Shown: positions 1 to 8,151, counted from the stretch's first letter. The stretch is DNA of 18,943 nucleotides from JACRAO01 sp964490895 (GCA_964490895.1 CAZBEI010000043.1:1-18943), one strand, 5' to 3'. Made by a program: numbers and translations. Notes: generated from the letters alone by a model not told the origin.

Positions 1-1191
1 GCTGTAGAATCTTTCGATTACATTGCCACGGTTAATGGAGCCCACCAAGTTAGCTCCCGTACACGCTGCTGCAGTAAATACACTAGGACTTAGACACATC
101 CCACTCACTTGAGAAAGAGTGGATGATCCAATAAATTCTGTGCAAGAGGTCTTTGTCGTTGAGCCGGTTTGAGTCATGATGACCATCTCGCGTTTACAGC
201 TCCCCACAACGGTAACTCCAGAACAAGAAACAGAGGTGGCGCCAGAAGCTGCTGCTGGTGGAATTTGACCACTTCCAGAAACAGGGGTAAAGTTTGCGGG
301 TGCAAATGCTGGGGGAGCTTCGTTCAAAGAGGGCGGCTTTATGGTACCCGTATCCACTGCATTTTTTACAGACCAATCTGTCATCCCGGTTGTAATTCCG
401 CTCCATTGAGGTTTAAATTCACCTTTTCCTGTAATGGTAGTCCCATTACTTCCTGTAAAACTCCCACCACTTTTCTGGAAGTCATTTGAGAAAGCTTTGA
501 TGACCTCCTGAGAATTAAATCCATTTTTTTTCCCATATTCAGACAACCCAGCCATAAAAAGTGCGTATTGATCCGCATAGGTACCTTTTCCTGATTTCGA
601 ATTAGCACTCAGCTTATCTGGGTGAGTTGGCTTTATGCCAACGATATCCGGAAGTCCAGCTGCTTGTGCAATTGCGTAGTTTGCATTTTTTGCCAACTCT
701 TTGAGATCTGTTTTAGACCCAGTTTTAATATCATTAAAAAATTTTTCAGCCGCCATATGTGTGGCTCCTGTAACTGCAGCAATAAGTTGCCCTGGATTTG
801 CGGAATCCACCATATCCTTAGGGCTAGGCATAACAACTTTCATAGGGTCAGACATTGAAAGCGTCGTACCACTCCCCTCCTCCGTGTAGGTTCCACCATT
901 TGCAATGATTGTATAGGGAGTGTCCACAACAGACATGTCATCTATCACAGCTATTGTGTAATTTCCACTTGAGTCTGATGTTGCTGTGGCAACTTTATCT
1001 CCTGTCGTTCCATCCGTCTTGACCTTATAGAGATCCACTGTCGCACCAACCACAGGCGCTAAGCTCACCGTACCAGTAATGGTCGTTGCAGCACTGGCCG
1101 CAGACGTGCTCGCGCTTTTTTTCCCACAATGAACCAGTGTCATCGAAGACAAAGCTACGATCAAAAACAGATAAAATTTATTGCTTCTCAT
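1..1191 (-). CDS. Lipoprotein with carboxypeptidase-regulatory-like domain and Cys-containing repeats (partial, 3' end off window)
   Basis: An open frame of 397 codons runs from the ATG at 1191 to the left edge without a stop, so the C-terminus is missing. AAGGAG (1200-1205) sits 8 nt before the ATG. The product starts with a short basic N-terminus, a hydrophobic stretch and a lipobox-like LVHC with Cys22; His at -1 is unusual. Residues about 37-90 (GATVDLY, then SDSSGNYTI) match the carboxypeptidase-regulatory-like/Cna-B-like beta-sandwich found in many exported proteins. Residues about 125-285 are polar and mostly helical in composition, without a family I recognise. From about 323 a Cys-containing unit begins (CSGVTVVGSC) and seems to recur at 377 (CTGANLVGSI), a spacing of 54 residues. 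It is probably an outer-membrane or surface lipoprotein of unknown role. The lipoprotein call is firm; function is unknown. Confidence 0.85.
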   Translation of the reverse strand, partial: MRSNKFYLFLIVALSSMTLVHCGKKSASTSAASAATTITGTVSLAPVVGATVDLYKVKTDGTTGDKVATATSDSSGNYTIAVIDDMSVVDTPYTIIANGGTYTEEGSGTTLSMSDPMKVVMPSPKDMVDSANPGQLIAAVTGATHMAAEKFFNDIKTGSKTDLKELAKNANYAIAQAAGLPDIVGIKPTHPDKLSANSKSGKGTYADQYALFMAGLSEYGKKNGFNSQEVIKAFSNDFQKSGGSFTGSNGTTITGKGEFKPQWSGITTGMTDWSVKNAVDTGTIKPPSLNEAPPAFAPANFTPVSGSGQIPPAAASGATSVSCSGVTVVGSCKREMVIMTQTGSTTKTSCTEFIGSSTLSQVSGMCLSPSVFTAAACTGANLVGSINRGNVIERFYS

Positions 1192-1229
1192 ACCCTTTTC
1201 TCCTTAAAAAGGCGGTTTTTAGTGATTTG

Positions 1230-1265
1230 ATTATAAAGAGGTTTTTCATGAGATCACAAAAAACC
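1230..1265 (-). promoter_or_regulatory. Promoter of the left-edge lipoprotein gene, overlapped by an inverted repeat
   Basis: Read on the minus strand, TTGTGA (1259-1254) and a perfect TATAAT (1235-1230) are 18 bp apart. The predicted start lies near 1223, giving a leader of about 32 nt with AAGGAG before the ATG at 1191. A perfect 7-bp inverted repeat, GGTTTTT (1240-1246) and AAAAACC (1259-1265) with a 12-nt loop, spans the spacer and the -35 box and could be an operator. The -10 call is good; the operator idea is inference. Confidence 0.5.
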
Positions 1266-1362
1266 ATTCACATACGTCCGCCAAAGTAAACTCTAACGCA
1301 ATGCGATATGCCAGTCTAGTTGTGTCTCGGATGATCCAGTGTCGGTGGGGATGTTTTTGAAA

Positions 1363-2532
1363 TCATAGGGCTTTGTTTAAAAATAGATCTAAGAAATCTT
1401 TCCAATGATAGGCCATTACATGCGAAAAGGATTTCTGTGTCTTGTCTAATGAGACTACAAAAGCGCTGGTATTTTTCTGATCTGCTGTAATCTTAAGCAG
1501 GGCCGAGACATCTTCTTTTCTAATGCTTGAAGTAGATTTTATTTCTATAAAGAGCGTGTTTTTTCCTGGCCTAGTCATGATCAGATCAACTTCTAAACCG
1601 TCTTTAGTCCGGAGGTAAAAAAGTTCTTCGTCTTTTTTTCTGTATTTACAAAGTTTATAAAACTCTAAAACAATAAAATGTTCAAACGCATGGCCATATT
1701 CATACGTTCCCGCTTGGGGCGGAATTTCGAGGGTTTTTTCTAAAGCTTTTTTGACTCCACAGTCAAATAAGTAAAATTTAGGGGCCTGCCGCTGCTGCTT
1801 TCGAAGCGATCGTTCGTAGGCGGGCAACTGGAATCCCACTAAGGTATCCTCTAAAATTTCGAAGTAATTTCTAACAGCCGAGTGATCTACAAAAATATCT
1901 CTCCCAATTTTTGAATAACTAATAGGCTGCCCATTCATTTGTGCAGCAACCTCAAGGAATCTCCTAAAAGCAGGTAGATTTCTCACAATTTGTTCCATTT
2001 GTATTTCTTCTCTCAAGTAGGTATCAGCATAGGCTTGTAAAAATAGTTTTTTACTCACGTCATCTTGGAACTCTAAAATTTTGGGGAGACTGCCAAATTG
2101 AAGGGTCTGATTTAAAAAAAAATCATTTTTTAATTCGATCGAAGTAAAAGGAAAGAGATGATAGACAAACGCCCGACCTGCAAGTAGATTTGCAGATCCT
2201 CGCTTGAGTTTGCGAGCAGAAGATCCAGAAAGTGCAAAAAGTATTTTTTTATCTTCGATGAGCTTATGCACACTGTCCAAAAGGCGTGGAACTTTTTGAA
2301 TTTCGTCTATAACAACCCACGAACCTGGCTTTAAAAACTGCGTTCGCTCTAAAAGCTCCTCCGGATGTGCTTGAAATAAATCTTCTTCTCTTGCATTTAA
2401 AAGATCAATCCAGACCTCAGGTTTTGGAGCTGATGAAAAAAAGTCTTTTAAAAAGGTAGATTTACCAGATCCACGTGGGCCGAATAACAAAAAACTATAA
2501 TGTTTTGAGGGGGTTAGAATCCTCGGTATCAT
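1363..2532 (-). CDS. AAA ATPase with C-terminal DUF4143 nuclease-like domain (paralogue 1)
   Basis: This 389-residue protein has the usual length and plan of the AAA_14-DUF4143 family. A P-loop GPRGSGKST spans residues 18-26, Walker B VVIDEIQ is at 73-79 with D76 and E77, and a sensor-like ALSGSSARKLK is at 100-110. A middle region around 190-250 looks like a winged-helix segment (MNGQPISYSKIG, then KQQRQAPKFYLFD). The C-terminus carries E294-V-D296 and E310-I-K312, the spacing of a PD-(D/E)XK-like core. Cellular role and substrate of this family are not established. It has no Shine-Dalgarno sequence; the ATG lies 6 nt after a -10 box, so a leaderless mRNA is likely. A paralogue at 13719-14897 shares the Walker motifs, the GSSAR motif, NLLAGRA and the KQQRQA motif. 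Family call is firm. Confidence 0.9.
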   Translation of the reverse strand: MIPRILTPSKHYSFLLFGPRGSGKSTFLKDFFSSAPKPEVWIDLLNAREEDLFQAHPEELLERTQFLKPGSWVVIDEIQKVPRLLDSVHKLIEDKKILFALSGSSARKLKRGSANLLAGRAFVYHLFPFTSIELKNDFFLNQTLQFGSLPKILEFQDDVSKKLFLQAYADTYLREEIQMEQIVRNLPAFRRFLEVAAQMNGQPISYSKIGRDIFVDHSAVRNYFEILEDTLVGFQLPAYERSLRKQQRQAPKFYLFDCGVKKALEKTLEIPPQAGTYEYGHAFEHFIVLEFYKLCKYRKKDEELFYLRTKDGLEVDLIMTRPGKNTLFIEIKSTSSIRKEDVSALLKITADQKNTSAFVVSLDKTQKSFSHVMAYHWKDFLDLFLNKAL

Positions 2533-2567
2533 GTTCCCATTTTACCCGATAAACGGGGAACATACAA
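2530..2567 (-). promoter_or_regulatory. Leaderless-type promoter with inverted repeat over the start codon
   Basis: On the minus strand TTGTAT (2567-2562), a 17-bp spacer and TAAAAT (2544-2539) precede the ATG (2532-2530) by only 6 nt, so the expected transcription start is the A of the ATG. ATGTTCCC (2531-2538) and GGGAACAT (2556-2563) form a perfect 8-bp inverted repeat with a 17-nt loop. Its arms cover the start codon on one side and the -35/spacer junction on the other. A smaller CCCG/CGGG stem (2545-2548, 2554-2557) is nested inside. This fits an operator used for autoregulation, which is inference. Confidence 0.5.
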
Positions 2568-2661
2568 CCGGTAATAATTTAGGGCTAACTCCCCTTTCGA
2601 GACCGAGCAACGAATCCTGTTTTATTCATGATAATTAAAGTTATCGAGAATAAATTTTAAC

Positions 2662-2690
2662 TTTACAACCCCAACCTGGCAAAATAGAGT
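2662..2690 (+). promoter_or_regulatory. Candidate promoter of the ankyrin lipoprotein gene
   Basis: TTTACA (2662-2667) and TAGAGT (2685-2690) are 17 bp apart, predicting a start near 2697 and a leader of about 30 nt. AAGGAG (2717-2722) lies 5 nt before the ATG at 2728. The -35 matches 5 of 6 and the -10 matches 4 of 6 consensus bases. Confidence 0.4.
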
Positions 2691-2727
2691 CCCGCAAAAA
2701 GATCTATCAAACACTTAAGGAGACCCC

Positions 2728-4671
2728 ATGAAATTTTTTAGTTTTATCACGACGGTAGTCACTGGCCTTACTTTAGCTGTTGGGTGTTCGTCAAAGTCCG
2801 GTTCACTTGATCCCAATGCCAATCCCAATGGAGAGCACAGCAAAAAAGTTGGGGAGGGAGAAACCGCTTACGAAATCCCTCTGATTGATCTTAATGCCAT
2901 CAATGCCAGCGACTGTAATGATCCATGGACAGAAAAAAAGAATCTTGAACAATCCATCCGCTTTGCAAAAGCCGCGTGCGTGAAAAAAATAGTCCAGGAT
3001 CATAAGATAGATCTCAACTCGCCCACGGTTGACGTGTTTGGGCATATTGGCGAGCTCCCTCTTGTGTTGGCCCTTTCAGGTAACTCCGTATTTTTTGGTA
3101 AAGACAATCCCGCATTGGTCCCTGCCCTACTCATCTCTTTGGGTGCAGACCCCAATGCAAAAACAGGGAGTGGACAGACCATGCTTGATTTAGCCCTAAA
3201 TCTTGATAATGGAAAATATAGAAGTGTCGCTCATTACATGATTGAACTGCAGGCCATAAATGTCGACCAAGCGAGCCGATCAGGAACCCCACTCGAAAGA
3301 GGGATTGAGCTTAAGGAAAAGCCTCTCATCAGCCATTTGATCCACCGAGGTGCAAAGGTCAATTTAAGTACCCATGGTGTTTCTCCACTCTACCTAGCCA
3401 TCGAACAAGGCCTTGAGGTTTCTTCAATTCAATTGGTAGATGCTGGAGCTGATCTTTCTGTGATTAATAGCGGCAAAGAAACACCTCTGCATCGTGCGAT
3501 TTTGCGCGGAATGATTTTAGCTGCAAAGAAAATGATTGCCGGAAAAGCTCCCCTTGATTTTCAAGATTCGAATGGAGCCACCCCGCTTCATATCGCCGTG
3601 AGGTCAGACAAAGCCGATTTTGTTGTAGCCCTTATTCAAGGTGGTGCCGGGCTTGAGTTTAAAGATGCTTCCGGAAAAACTCCACTTTTTGTTGCAGTAG
3701 AGTCAAGCCAGAGTCCGGCAGTCGAAAGTTTATTAAATGCAAATGCTTCTGCCTCTACTGTTGATGTTTTAGGGCGTGGCTTAGTTCAGGTCGCCAGACA
3801 GTCTGAGCTTGCACTCAGGCTGCTAAAGGCTAACGCACCTGCTGATCAAAAAAGCCAAGCAGGCGACACTCCCCTTTCCGTTCATACTGTTTTGAACAAT
3901 CTAGAGGTGATTAAAGCGCTCGTGGGGCGCGGAGCGGATATCAGATGGAAAGATCAAAGTGCGAGAACGCTTTTACATTTAGCTTCGAATGCCAATGCAC
4001 TACAGGTGGCTGAGTATCTTATCAACCTCGGACTCTCAAGCGAAGATGAGGACAACAGGGGCAGTACCGCTCTTTTTGAAATCAGTTCAGTCGAAATGCT
4101 TTCCATGCTCATGAATGCCAAAGCAAATATCAATCACTTAAACAAAGACAAGAACCCCGCAGTGCTTCAATATGTTAACGCCATGAACTTGGCACTTGTG
4201 ACCGCTTTTTTTGATCGTAAAGCAGATATGGATTGGGGACATGACTCCGGAACCAGTTATCTCATCGAGCTCTTTAAGTCAGCCACTCCATTTTCGAATG
4301 CTCAAATAAATTCATTACTCATAAAAATGGCTCATTTCCTACTACAACGTGGGGTTGACTCTGCCAGAAAAACCAAAAGTGGACATGCTGCTATTCATTA
4401 TTTATATTTCAATCCTTTTATTGTTCAGAGTTCTGTCCTCGTCGATCTGTGTAAGGTCTTCCGCGACGATGGAGTCAATGTTTTGCAGGTGACCGCTGAT
4501 GGCAAAACGTTGAAAACCCTGCTTTCAGATGAACTGGACGAACAGACAAAAGAGTATAAGGCGCTTATGGCGATAGCTACCGCACAAAACAATCAAAAGA
4601 AAATAGAAGAACTCAAAAATAAATATGACCCTGTGCTGGCGAGGCTTAAAACAGCTATTGTGTTGCTTTAA
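2728..4671 (+). CDS. Ankyrin-repeat lipoprotein
   Basis: This 647-residue protein begins with a lipoprotein signal: basic start, hydrophobic core, LAVGC with lipidated Cys20, followed by SSKSG. Ser at +2 is compatible with outer-membrane sorting. From roughly residue 85 to 560 it consists of about a dozen ankyrin repeats, with recognisable units such as SGQTMLDLAL, ETPLHRAILRG, GATPLHIAVRS, GKTPLFVAVES and RTLLHLASNA, each followed by a helix and a GA(D/N) loop. Ankyrin arrays bind proteins, so a scaffold or inhibitor anchored in the envelope is likely, but the partner cannot be told from sequence. The C-terminal about 80 residues are charged and helical (ELDEQTKEYK, then KKIEELKNKYD) and may form a coiled coil. 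It has its own promoter and AAGGAG, sits alone between two minus-strand genes, and converges on the PMT gene. Confidence 0.9.
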   Translation: MKFFSFITTVVTGLTLAVGCSSKSGSLDPNANPNGEHSKKVGEGETAYEIPLIDLNAINASDCNDPWTEKKNLEQSIRFAKAACVKKIVQDHKIDLNSPTVDVFGHIGELPLVLALSGNSVFFGKDNPALVPALLISLGADPNAKTGSGQTMLDLALNLDNGKYRSVAHYMIELQAINVDQASRSGTPLERGIELKEKPLISHLIHRGAKVNLSTHGVSPLYLAIEQGLEVSSIQLVDAGADLSVINSGKETPLHRAILRGMILAAKKMIAGKAPLDFQDSNGATPLHIAVRSDKADFVVALIQGGAGLEFKDASGKTPLFVAVESSQSPAVESLLNANASASTVDVLGRGLVQVARQSELALRLLKANAPADQKSQAGDTPLSVHTVLNNLEVIKALVGRGADIRWKDQSARTLLHLASNANALQVAEYLINLGLSSEDEDNRGSTALFEISSVEMLSMLMNAKANINHLNKDKNPAVLQYVNAMNLALVTAFFDRKADMDWGHDSGTSYLIELFKSATPFSNAQINSLLIKMAHFLLQRGVDSARKTKSGHAAIHYLYFNPFIVQSSVLVDLCKVFRDDGVNVLQVTADGKTLKTLLSDELDEQTKEYKALMAIATAQNNQKKIEELKNKYDPVLARLKTAIVLL

Positions 4672-4767
4672 AAGATTGTTTTTACCTGTTTTCAAGCAAT
4701 TGCTGAGCGCACAGGGAATCTATGAATCTTCCAGAGGAGTTGTTGGAAAAAGCTTCTTAAAGGACTT

Positions 4768-6066
4768 TTAAATCCAACTCCGAAACCACATGAGTTTATA
4801 GAAATACCAAGTGGGTATTTTGAGTGCTGCTAGGATAGGGTAAAAAAAAGCAAAAAGTCCAAAGGCTAATACAAGATAAGCAACAAGTCCTCTTTGTGCC
4901 CATTTTTTATTTAATTCCTTGAGTTCATTGTACAGAAAAACAAGCGCCAGACTCAAAACCATCCCCGCTGGATAGTAGTAATAATAGAACATGAGTTTTC
5001 TTGGAATGATTGCCCAAGAAAAGTAAAAAAGAGCATAAAACAGGGTGATGATAAAAGCTTCACGAGAGCGTTTTTCTACAACATCCCAAAAGCAGCTCAT
5101 GAGTGCCCAGAGTCCGGACCACAAGATGAGGGGGTTGCCTAAAAAAACCACTCCCCTGGCCAATTCGTTGTGGGTCCCTTCGTTTTCAAACGCATACCAA
5201 ATAGGCCGAGTCATCCACGGCCAACTGGTCCACTTGCTCATGTAAGGATGGGCACTGGTAACATGCAATTGCCCATCCCACATATTCCACTGTACTTGGA
5301 ATAAAATATCCCAAAGGGTATAAGGTGGGGTGCGGTGAATGAAAAAAAAAGGAATAAAGGTAAGGTAATAGAAAAAAAGTGGAACAATCAAAAAACAAAA
5401 AATAAAATCTGTGATTTTTAAATTCTTCCAAAGTGAAGAAGCGCCCGGGCGTTTAAACTTATTTTTCAAGAACACAAATCCAACAATCCCAACACACCCT
5501 CCCCAAGCCACTAGAGCACTCCATTTGCAAGCTGTTGCCAATCCCATGAGGATTCCACTCGCAATAAAAAGTTGGATTATTTTTTTTCTTTTTAAAGTGG
5601 GATCCCAAGCCATAGTAAAGAATGTCAACCCATAGACTAAAAATCCCACCATAAAAGTATCGAGCATTGCAACACGAGCTTGAACGTAGAGGAGTTGATT
5701 TAAAAAAGTAAGAAGAGCCACTAAGAGTGCTGATTTTTCATCTTTAAAAAGAGCTAGGCCCCACAAAAACATTCCCACAAGGGTGAGTGAGCCAAAGAGA
5801 GTGCTCATCAAACGCCAACCAAAGGGGCGATCTCCGCCTATTGCAATACTGGTTGCAATCAACAGCTTTGCCAGTGGAGGGTGCTCAAAGTTTTTATTTT
5901 CCTGGAGTGCTAGAAACTGTTTTGCCGAAGGAACGTAGTGAAATTCGTCGTAACTAAATCCTTTTGGAAACTGAATGTTGATCAAGAAAAAAATCTGACT
6001 TAAGCCACAAATGACAAGACAAAGTTTGATTGTTCGTTTAGAAAAAAAAACTTTTAACCCCCCCAT
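4768..6066 (-). CDS. PMT/GT39-family membrane mannosyltransferase-like protein
   Basis: This 432-residue polytopic membrane protein has about nine to ten hydrophobic segments. The first extracytoplasmic loop carries D40-E41 in GFSYDEFHYVPSAK, the position of the catalytic DE pair of protein O-mannosyltransferases. It is followed by EHPPLAKLLI (61-70) and ARVAMLDTF (130-138), all typical of PMT proteins. A later loop contains SAHPYMSKW and SWPWMTRPIWYAF, matching the conserved WP region of bacterial PMTs. Family members move a sugar, usually mannose, from a polyprenyl-phosphate carrier to exported proteins or envelope glycans; donor and acceptor here are unknown. No polyprenyl-phosphate mannose synthase lies nearby. 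The ATG at 6066 has no Shine-Dalgarno sequence and lies 8 nt after a -10 box. Some bacterial members modify lipids rather than proteins, so only the family is secure. Confidence 0.85.
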   Translation of the reverse strand: MGGLKVFFSKRTIKLCLVICGLSQIFFLINIQFPKGFSYDEFHYVPSAKQFLALQENKNFEHPPLAKLLIATSIAIGGDRPFGWRLMSTLFGSLTLVGMFLWGLALFKDEKSALLVALLTFLNQLLYVQARVAMLDTFMVGFLVYGLTFFTMAWDPTLKRKKIIQLFIASGILMGLATACKWSALVAWGGCVGIVGFVFLKNKFKRPGASSLWKNLKITDFIFCFLIVPLFFYYLTFIPFFFIHRTPPYTLWDILFQVQWNMWDGQLHVTSAHPYMSKWTSWPWMTRPIWYAFENEGTHNELARGVVFLGNPLILWSGLWALMSCFWDVVEKRSREAFIITLFYALFYFSWAIIPRKLMFYYYYYPAGMVLSLALVFLYNELKELNKKWAQRGLVAYLVLAFGLFAFFYPILAALKIPTWYFYKLMWFRSWI

Positions 6067-6074
6067 TGAGAATG

Positions 6075-6103
6075 ATTTAATGATACAGGTAAGGAGATGT
6101 CAA
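6075..6103 (-). promoter_or_regulatory. Promoter of the PMT gene inside the start of btpA
   Basis: On the minus strand a perfect TTGACA (6103-6098) and TTAAAT (6080-6075) are 17 bp apart, and the PMT start codon follows 8 nt later. The -35 box overlaps the btpA start codon (ATGTCAA on the plus strand). On the opposite strand TTTAAT (6076-6081) is a possible -10 for btpA, with no good -35, and it overlaps the minus-strand -10. The PMT mRNA would have a leader of only about 2 nt. Confidence 0.5.
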
Positions 6104-6927
6104 AAATAAAATCTAAAAATTCTCTTCCACGTCTCATCGGCGTCATCCACCTGCCTCCTTTGGCAGGTTCACCACGAGGATTTGGAGCACATCCCACAGA
6201 GCTTTTAGGAAATGCGGCCAATCGAGCCATTGCAGAGGCTGTTTTTTTAGAAAAGATGGGTTTTGATGGAGTGATTGTAGAAAACTTTGGGGACATGCCA
6301 CTTTATAAAAACAATGTACCACCAGAGACTATCGCAAGCATGGCTGTCATTGCCACAGCTGTGAGAGAATCTATTAAAATTTCTGTCGGACTGAATGTTT
6401 TACGAAATGACGCGCGTGCGGCTCTGGCTATTGCTGCTGTGACTGGGTGTGATTTTATGAGAGTGAATGTTCTCAGTGGAGTTGTCGCAACAGATCAAGG
6501 GCTGATCGAAGGGTGTGCAGTGGAGCTTATGAGAGAGAAAATTCGCTTGGGTTCCGCAATTGCGGTTTTGGCCGATGCCCATGTAAAGCATGGCCAGACC
6601 TTGTCCAGTAAAAGTTTAACTTCCGCTATCGAAGACCTAAGGCTTCGATCCTTGGCTGACGGAGTGATCATCACGGGTGACAAAACAGGAGCACTTGCAC
6701 CCCTTGAGGACTTAAAAGAAGCTTATGCGGCCTGTAAAACTTTAGGAACCCCTCTTTGGGTGGGTAGTGGAGTGAATTCAAAAAATATTTCTGAAATAAA
6801 AACCATGACTGACGGCGTCATTGTTGGGTCTTCGCTCAGGCAAAAAGGTATAGCGGGATTGCCCTTAGATCCTAAAAGAGTAAAAGAATTCGTTTTGCAC
6901 TATCGTAAAATATTTAAGAAGAAATGA
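6097..6927 (+). CDS. btpA: BtpA-family (SgcQ-like) TIM-barrel protein
   Basis: This 276-residue product matches the BtpA family over its whole length. The N-terminal strand GVIHLPPLAGSPR (15-27) is followed by DGVIVENFGDMP, GLNVLRNDARAALAIA, FMRVN, TDQGLIEG, ADAHVKHG, ADGVIITGDKTG and a C-terminal GSGVNS and VGSS that resemble phosphate-binding loops. The fold is a TIM barrel. The founding cyanobacterial member was linked to photosystem I biogenesis, while relatives such as SgcQ occur in non-photosynthetic bacteria with unknown substrates, as must apply here. AAGGAG (6091-6096) touches the ATG directly, which is too close to be ideal; CAGGT a few bases upstream may serve instead. The stop overlaps the next gene's start by 4 nt (ATGA), so the recombinase is translationally coupled to it. 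Confidence 0.88.
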   Translation: MSKIKSKNSLPRLIGVIHLPPLAGSPRGFGAHPTELLGNAANRAIAEAVFLEKMGFDGVIVENFGDMPLYKNNVPPETIASMAVIATAVRESIKISVGLNVLRNDARAALAIAAVTGCDFMRVNVLSGVVATDQGLIEGCAVELMREKIRLGSAIAVLADAHVKHGQTLSSKSLTSAIEDLRLRSLADGVIITGDKTGALAPLEDLKEAYAACKTLGTPLWVGSGVNSKNISEIKTMTDGVIVGSSLRQKGIAGLPLDPKRVKEFVLHYRKIFKKK

Positions 6928-8138
6928 AATTTAAAAAACTCATTATTAGACGATTGAGACGATTGAGTGGAAAAAATAGTTTCGCTCTAAAAAGAAAATT
7001 TATCTTAAAAAAATATCATGGTAAAATTTTAAGACCCCTGCCTAAAGATAGAAAAAAAGAAAAAAAAGACGTCAACCTCCTTCCTGCTAAAGAAGTCCAG
7101 CTGATAACATTCGAACCTCCGGTTCAAGCGATTAAAGCCCAAGATGAAATACCCTCTTTTTTAATGACCCCAGAACTCCTCAAACCCAATCAGCAGCTCA
7201 AAGATTGCATCGAAGCTTTTTTGCTCAATCAAAACTCTCCTCATACACAGCGGGCTTATGGTAAAGATCTAAAAAAGTGGATCAAATACTTGCATTCCAG
7301 GCATTATCAATTTGGTCCAGAGAAAATCAATCGCCTCTTGATTGTTTCATACAAGGACATGCTTTTGGGTGAGGAAATGCAGCATACCAGTATTGATCGA
7401 CACCTCTCAACCCTGCGCGGTTTTTTTAAATGGTGTGTAGACGAAGGAGTGATCGAAAAAAATCCAGCACTCGGGGTTAGATTCTTGAATCCAAAAAGAC
7501 TCTCGAAAACCAACGCTTTTACAGACGAAGAAGTCCGAAAACTGCTAAAAATTCCAGACTTGCACACCCGAGTTGGGTCTTTGCATTATGCCATCCTCAT
7601 GGTTTTATTCTATTGTGGACTCAGGCGCTCTGAGCTCTGCGAGTTAAAAACATCTAACCTAGGAGAAGAAAGAAATCACAAAATTCTACGTCTGAGGGGC
7701 AAAGGCGACAAAGAAAGAGTGGTCGTAGTGATCCCCCCTGTTTGGAACGCCATTGTGCATTATTTAAAAATGCTCAGAAAAGAGCTCTCACAAGATCAGG
7801 TTTTGTTTACCCCTCTAAAAAACAATCGCACCCATAAACTCGAAAAACCACTAGATCCCTCAGCGATTTATTACATTGTCACAAAGTATGCAAAATTTTC
7901 AGGTGTGAGTAAAAAAGTTTCACCACACTCCTGCCGAGCGACTGCCATTTCTAATGCGAGAGATCACAATGTTCCTGATCGAGCGATCCAGGAATTTGCT
8001 GGCTGGTCCTCTCCTGATATGATCACTCACTACGACAAACGAAAAACATCAGTCGAAAACTCTGCAGCTCACTCTATTTCTTATGGAGTGGAAAAACAGG
8101 AACAAAGCTATAAGAATGAGATAACATCAATCAAATAA
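6924..8138 (+). CDS. Tyrosine recombinase (XerC/XerD-like), catalytically complete
   Basis: This 404-residue protein is about 100 residues longer than XerD, the extra being a Lys/Arg-rich N-terminal tail (residues 1-80). A SAM-like core-binding domain (about 91-185, SPHTQRAYGKDLKKW) precedes the catalytic domain. All active-site positions are present: R234 in CGLRRSEL, K260 in RGKGDKER, H335 and R338 in HSCRAT, W361 (Trp is common in place of the second His) and nucleophile Y370, with the same W-to-Y spacing of 9 as XerD. It should cut and rejoin DNA at a specific site; the site is not evident here. Its start overlaps the btpA stop (ATGA). It is convergent with a degenerate relative 13 bp downstream. 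Whether it is the chromosomal dimer-resolution Xer or an integrase remnant is unresolved; the coupling to btpA argues for a resident gene. Confidence 0.9.
   Translation: MKFKKLIIRRLRRLSGKNSFALKRKFILKKYHGKILRPLPKDRKKEKKDVNLLPAKEVQLITFEPPVQAIKAQDEIPSFLMTPELLKPNQQLKDCIEAFLLNQNSPHTQRAYGKDLKKWIKYLHSRHYQFGPEKINRLLIVSYKDMLLGEEMQHTSIDRHLSTLRGFFKWCVDEGVIEKNPALGVRFLNPKRLSKTNAFTDEEVRKLLKIPDLHTRVGSLHYAILMVLFYCGLRRSELCELKTSNLGEERNHKILRLRGKGDKERVVVVIPPVWNAIVHYLKMLRKELSQDQVLFTPLKNNRTHKLEKPLDPSAIYYIVTKYAKFSGVSKKVSPHSCRATAISNARDHNVPDRAIQEFAGWSSPDMITHYDKRKTSVENSAAHSISYGVEKQEQSYKNEITSIK
6949..6966 (+). repeat. 9-bp tandem duplication in the recombinase N-terminal tail
   Basis: GACGATTGA occurs twice head to tail (6949-6957 and 6958-6966). 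It keeps the frame and encodes the repeated RRLRRL within the basic N-terminal extension. Confidence 0.8.
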
Positions 8139-8151
8139 ACAACTCATGAGC

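Noticed and set aside
169..889. Several frames of 60-106 codons on both strands at the left end.
   Set aside because: They are shadows of the 397-codon lipoprotein frame on the minus strand, which runs off the edge and has signal peptide and domain support.
4722..4760. A 12-residue frame MNLPEELLEKAS between the ankyrin and PMT genes, resembling the start of an antitoxin.
   Set aside because: Too short, no Shine-Dalgarno sequence and no partner; it could be chance or an unidentifiable relic.
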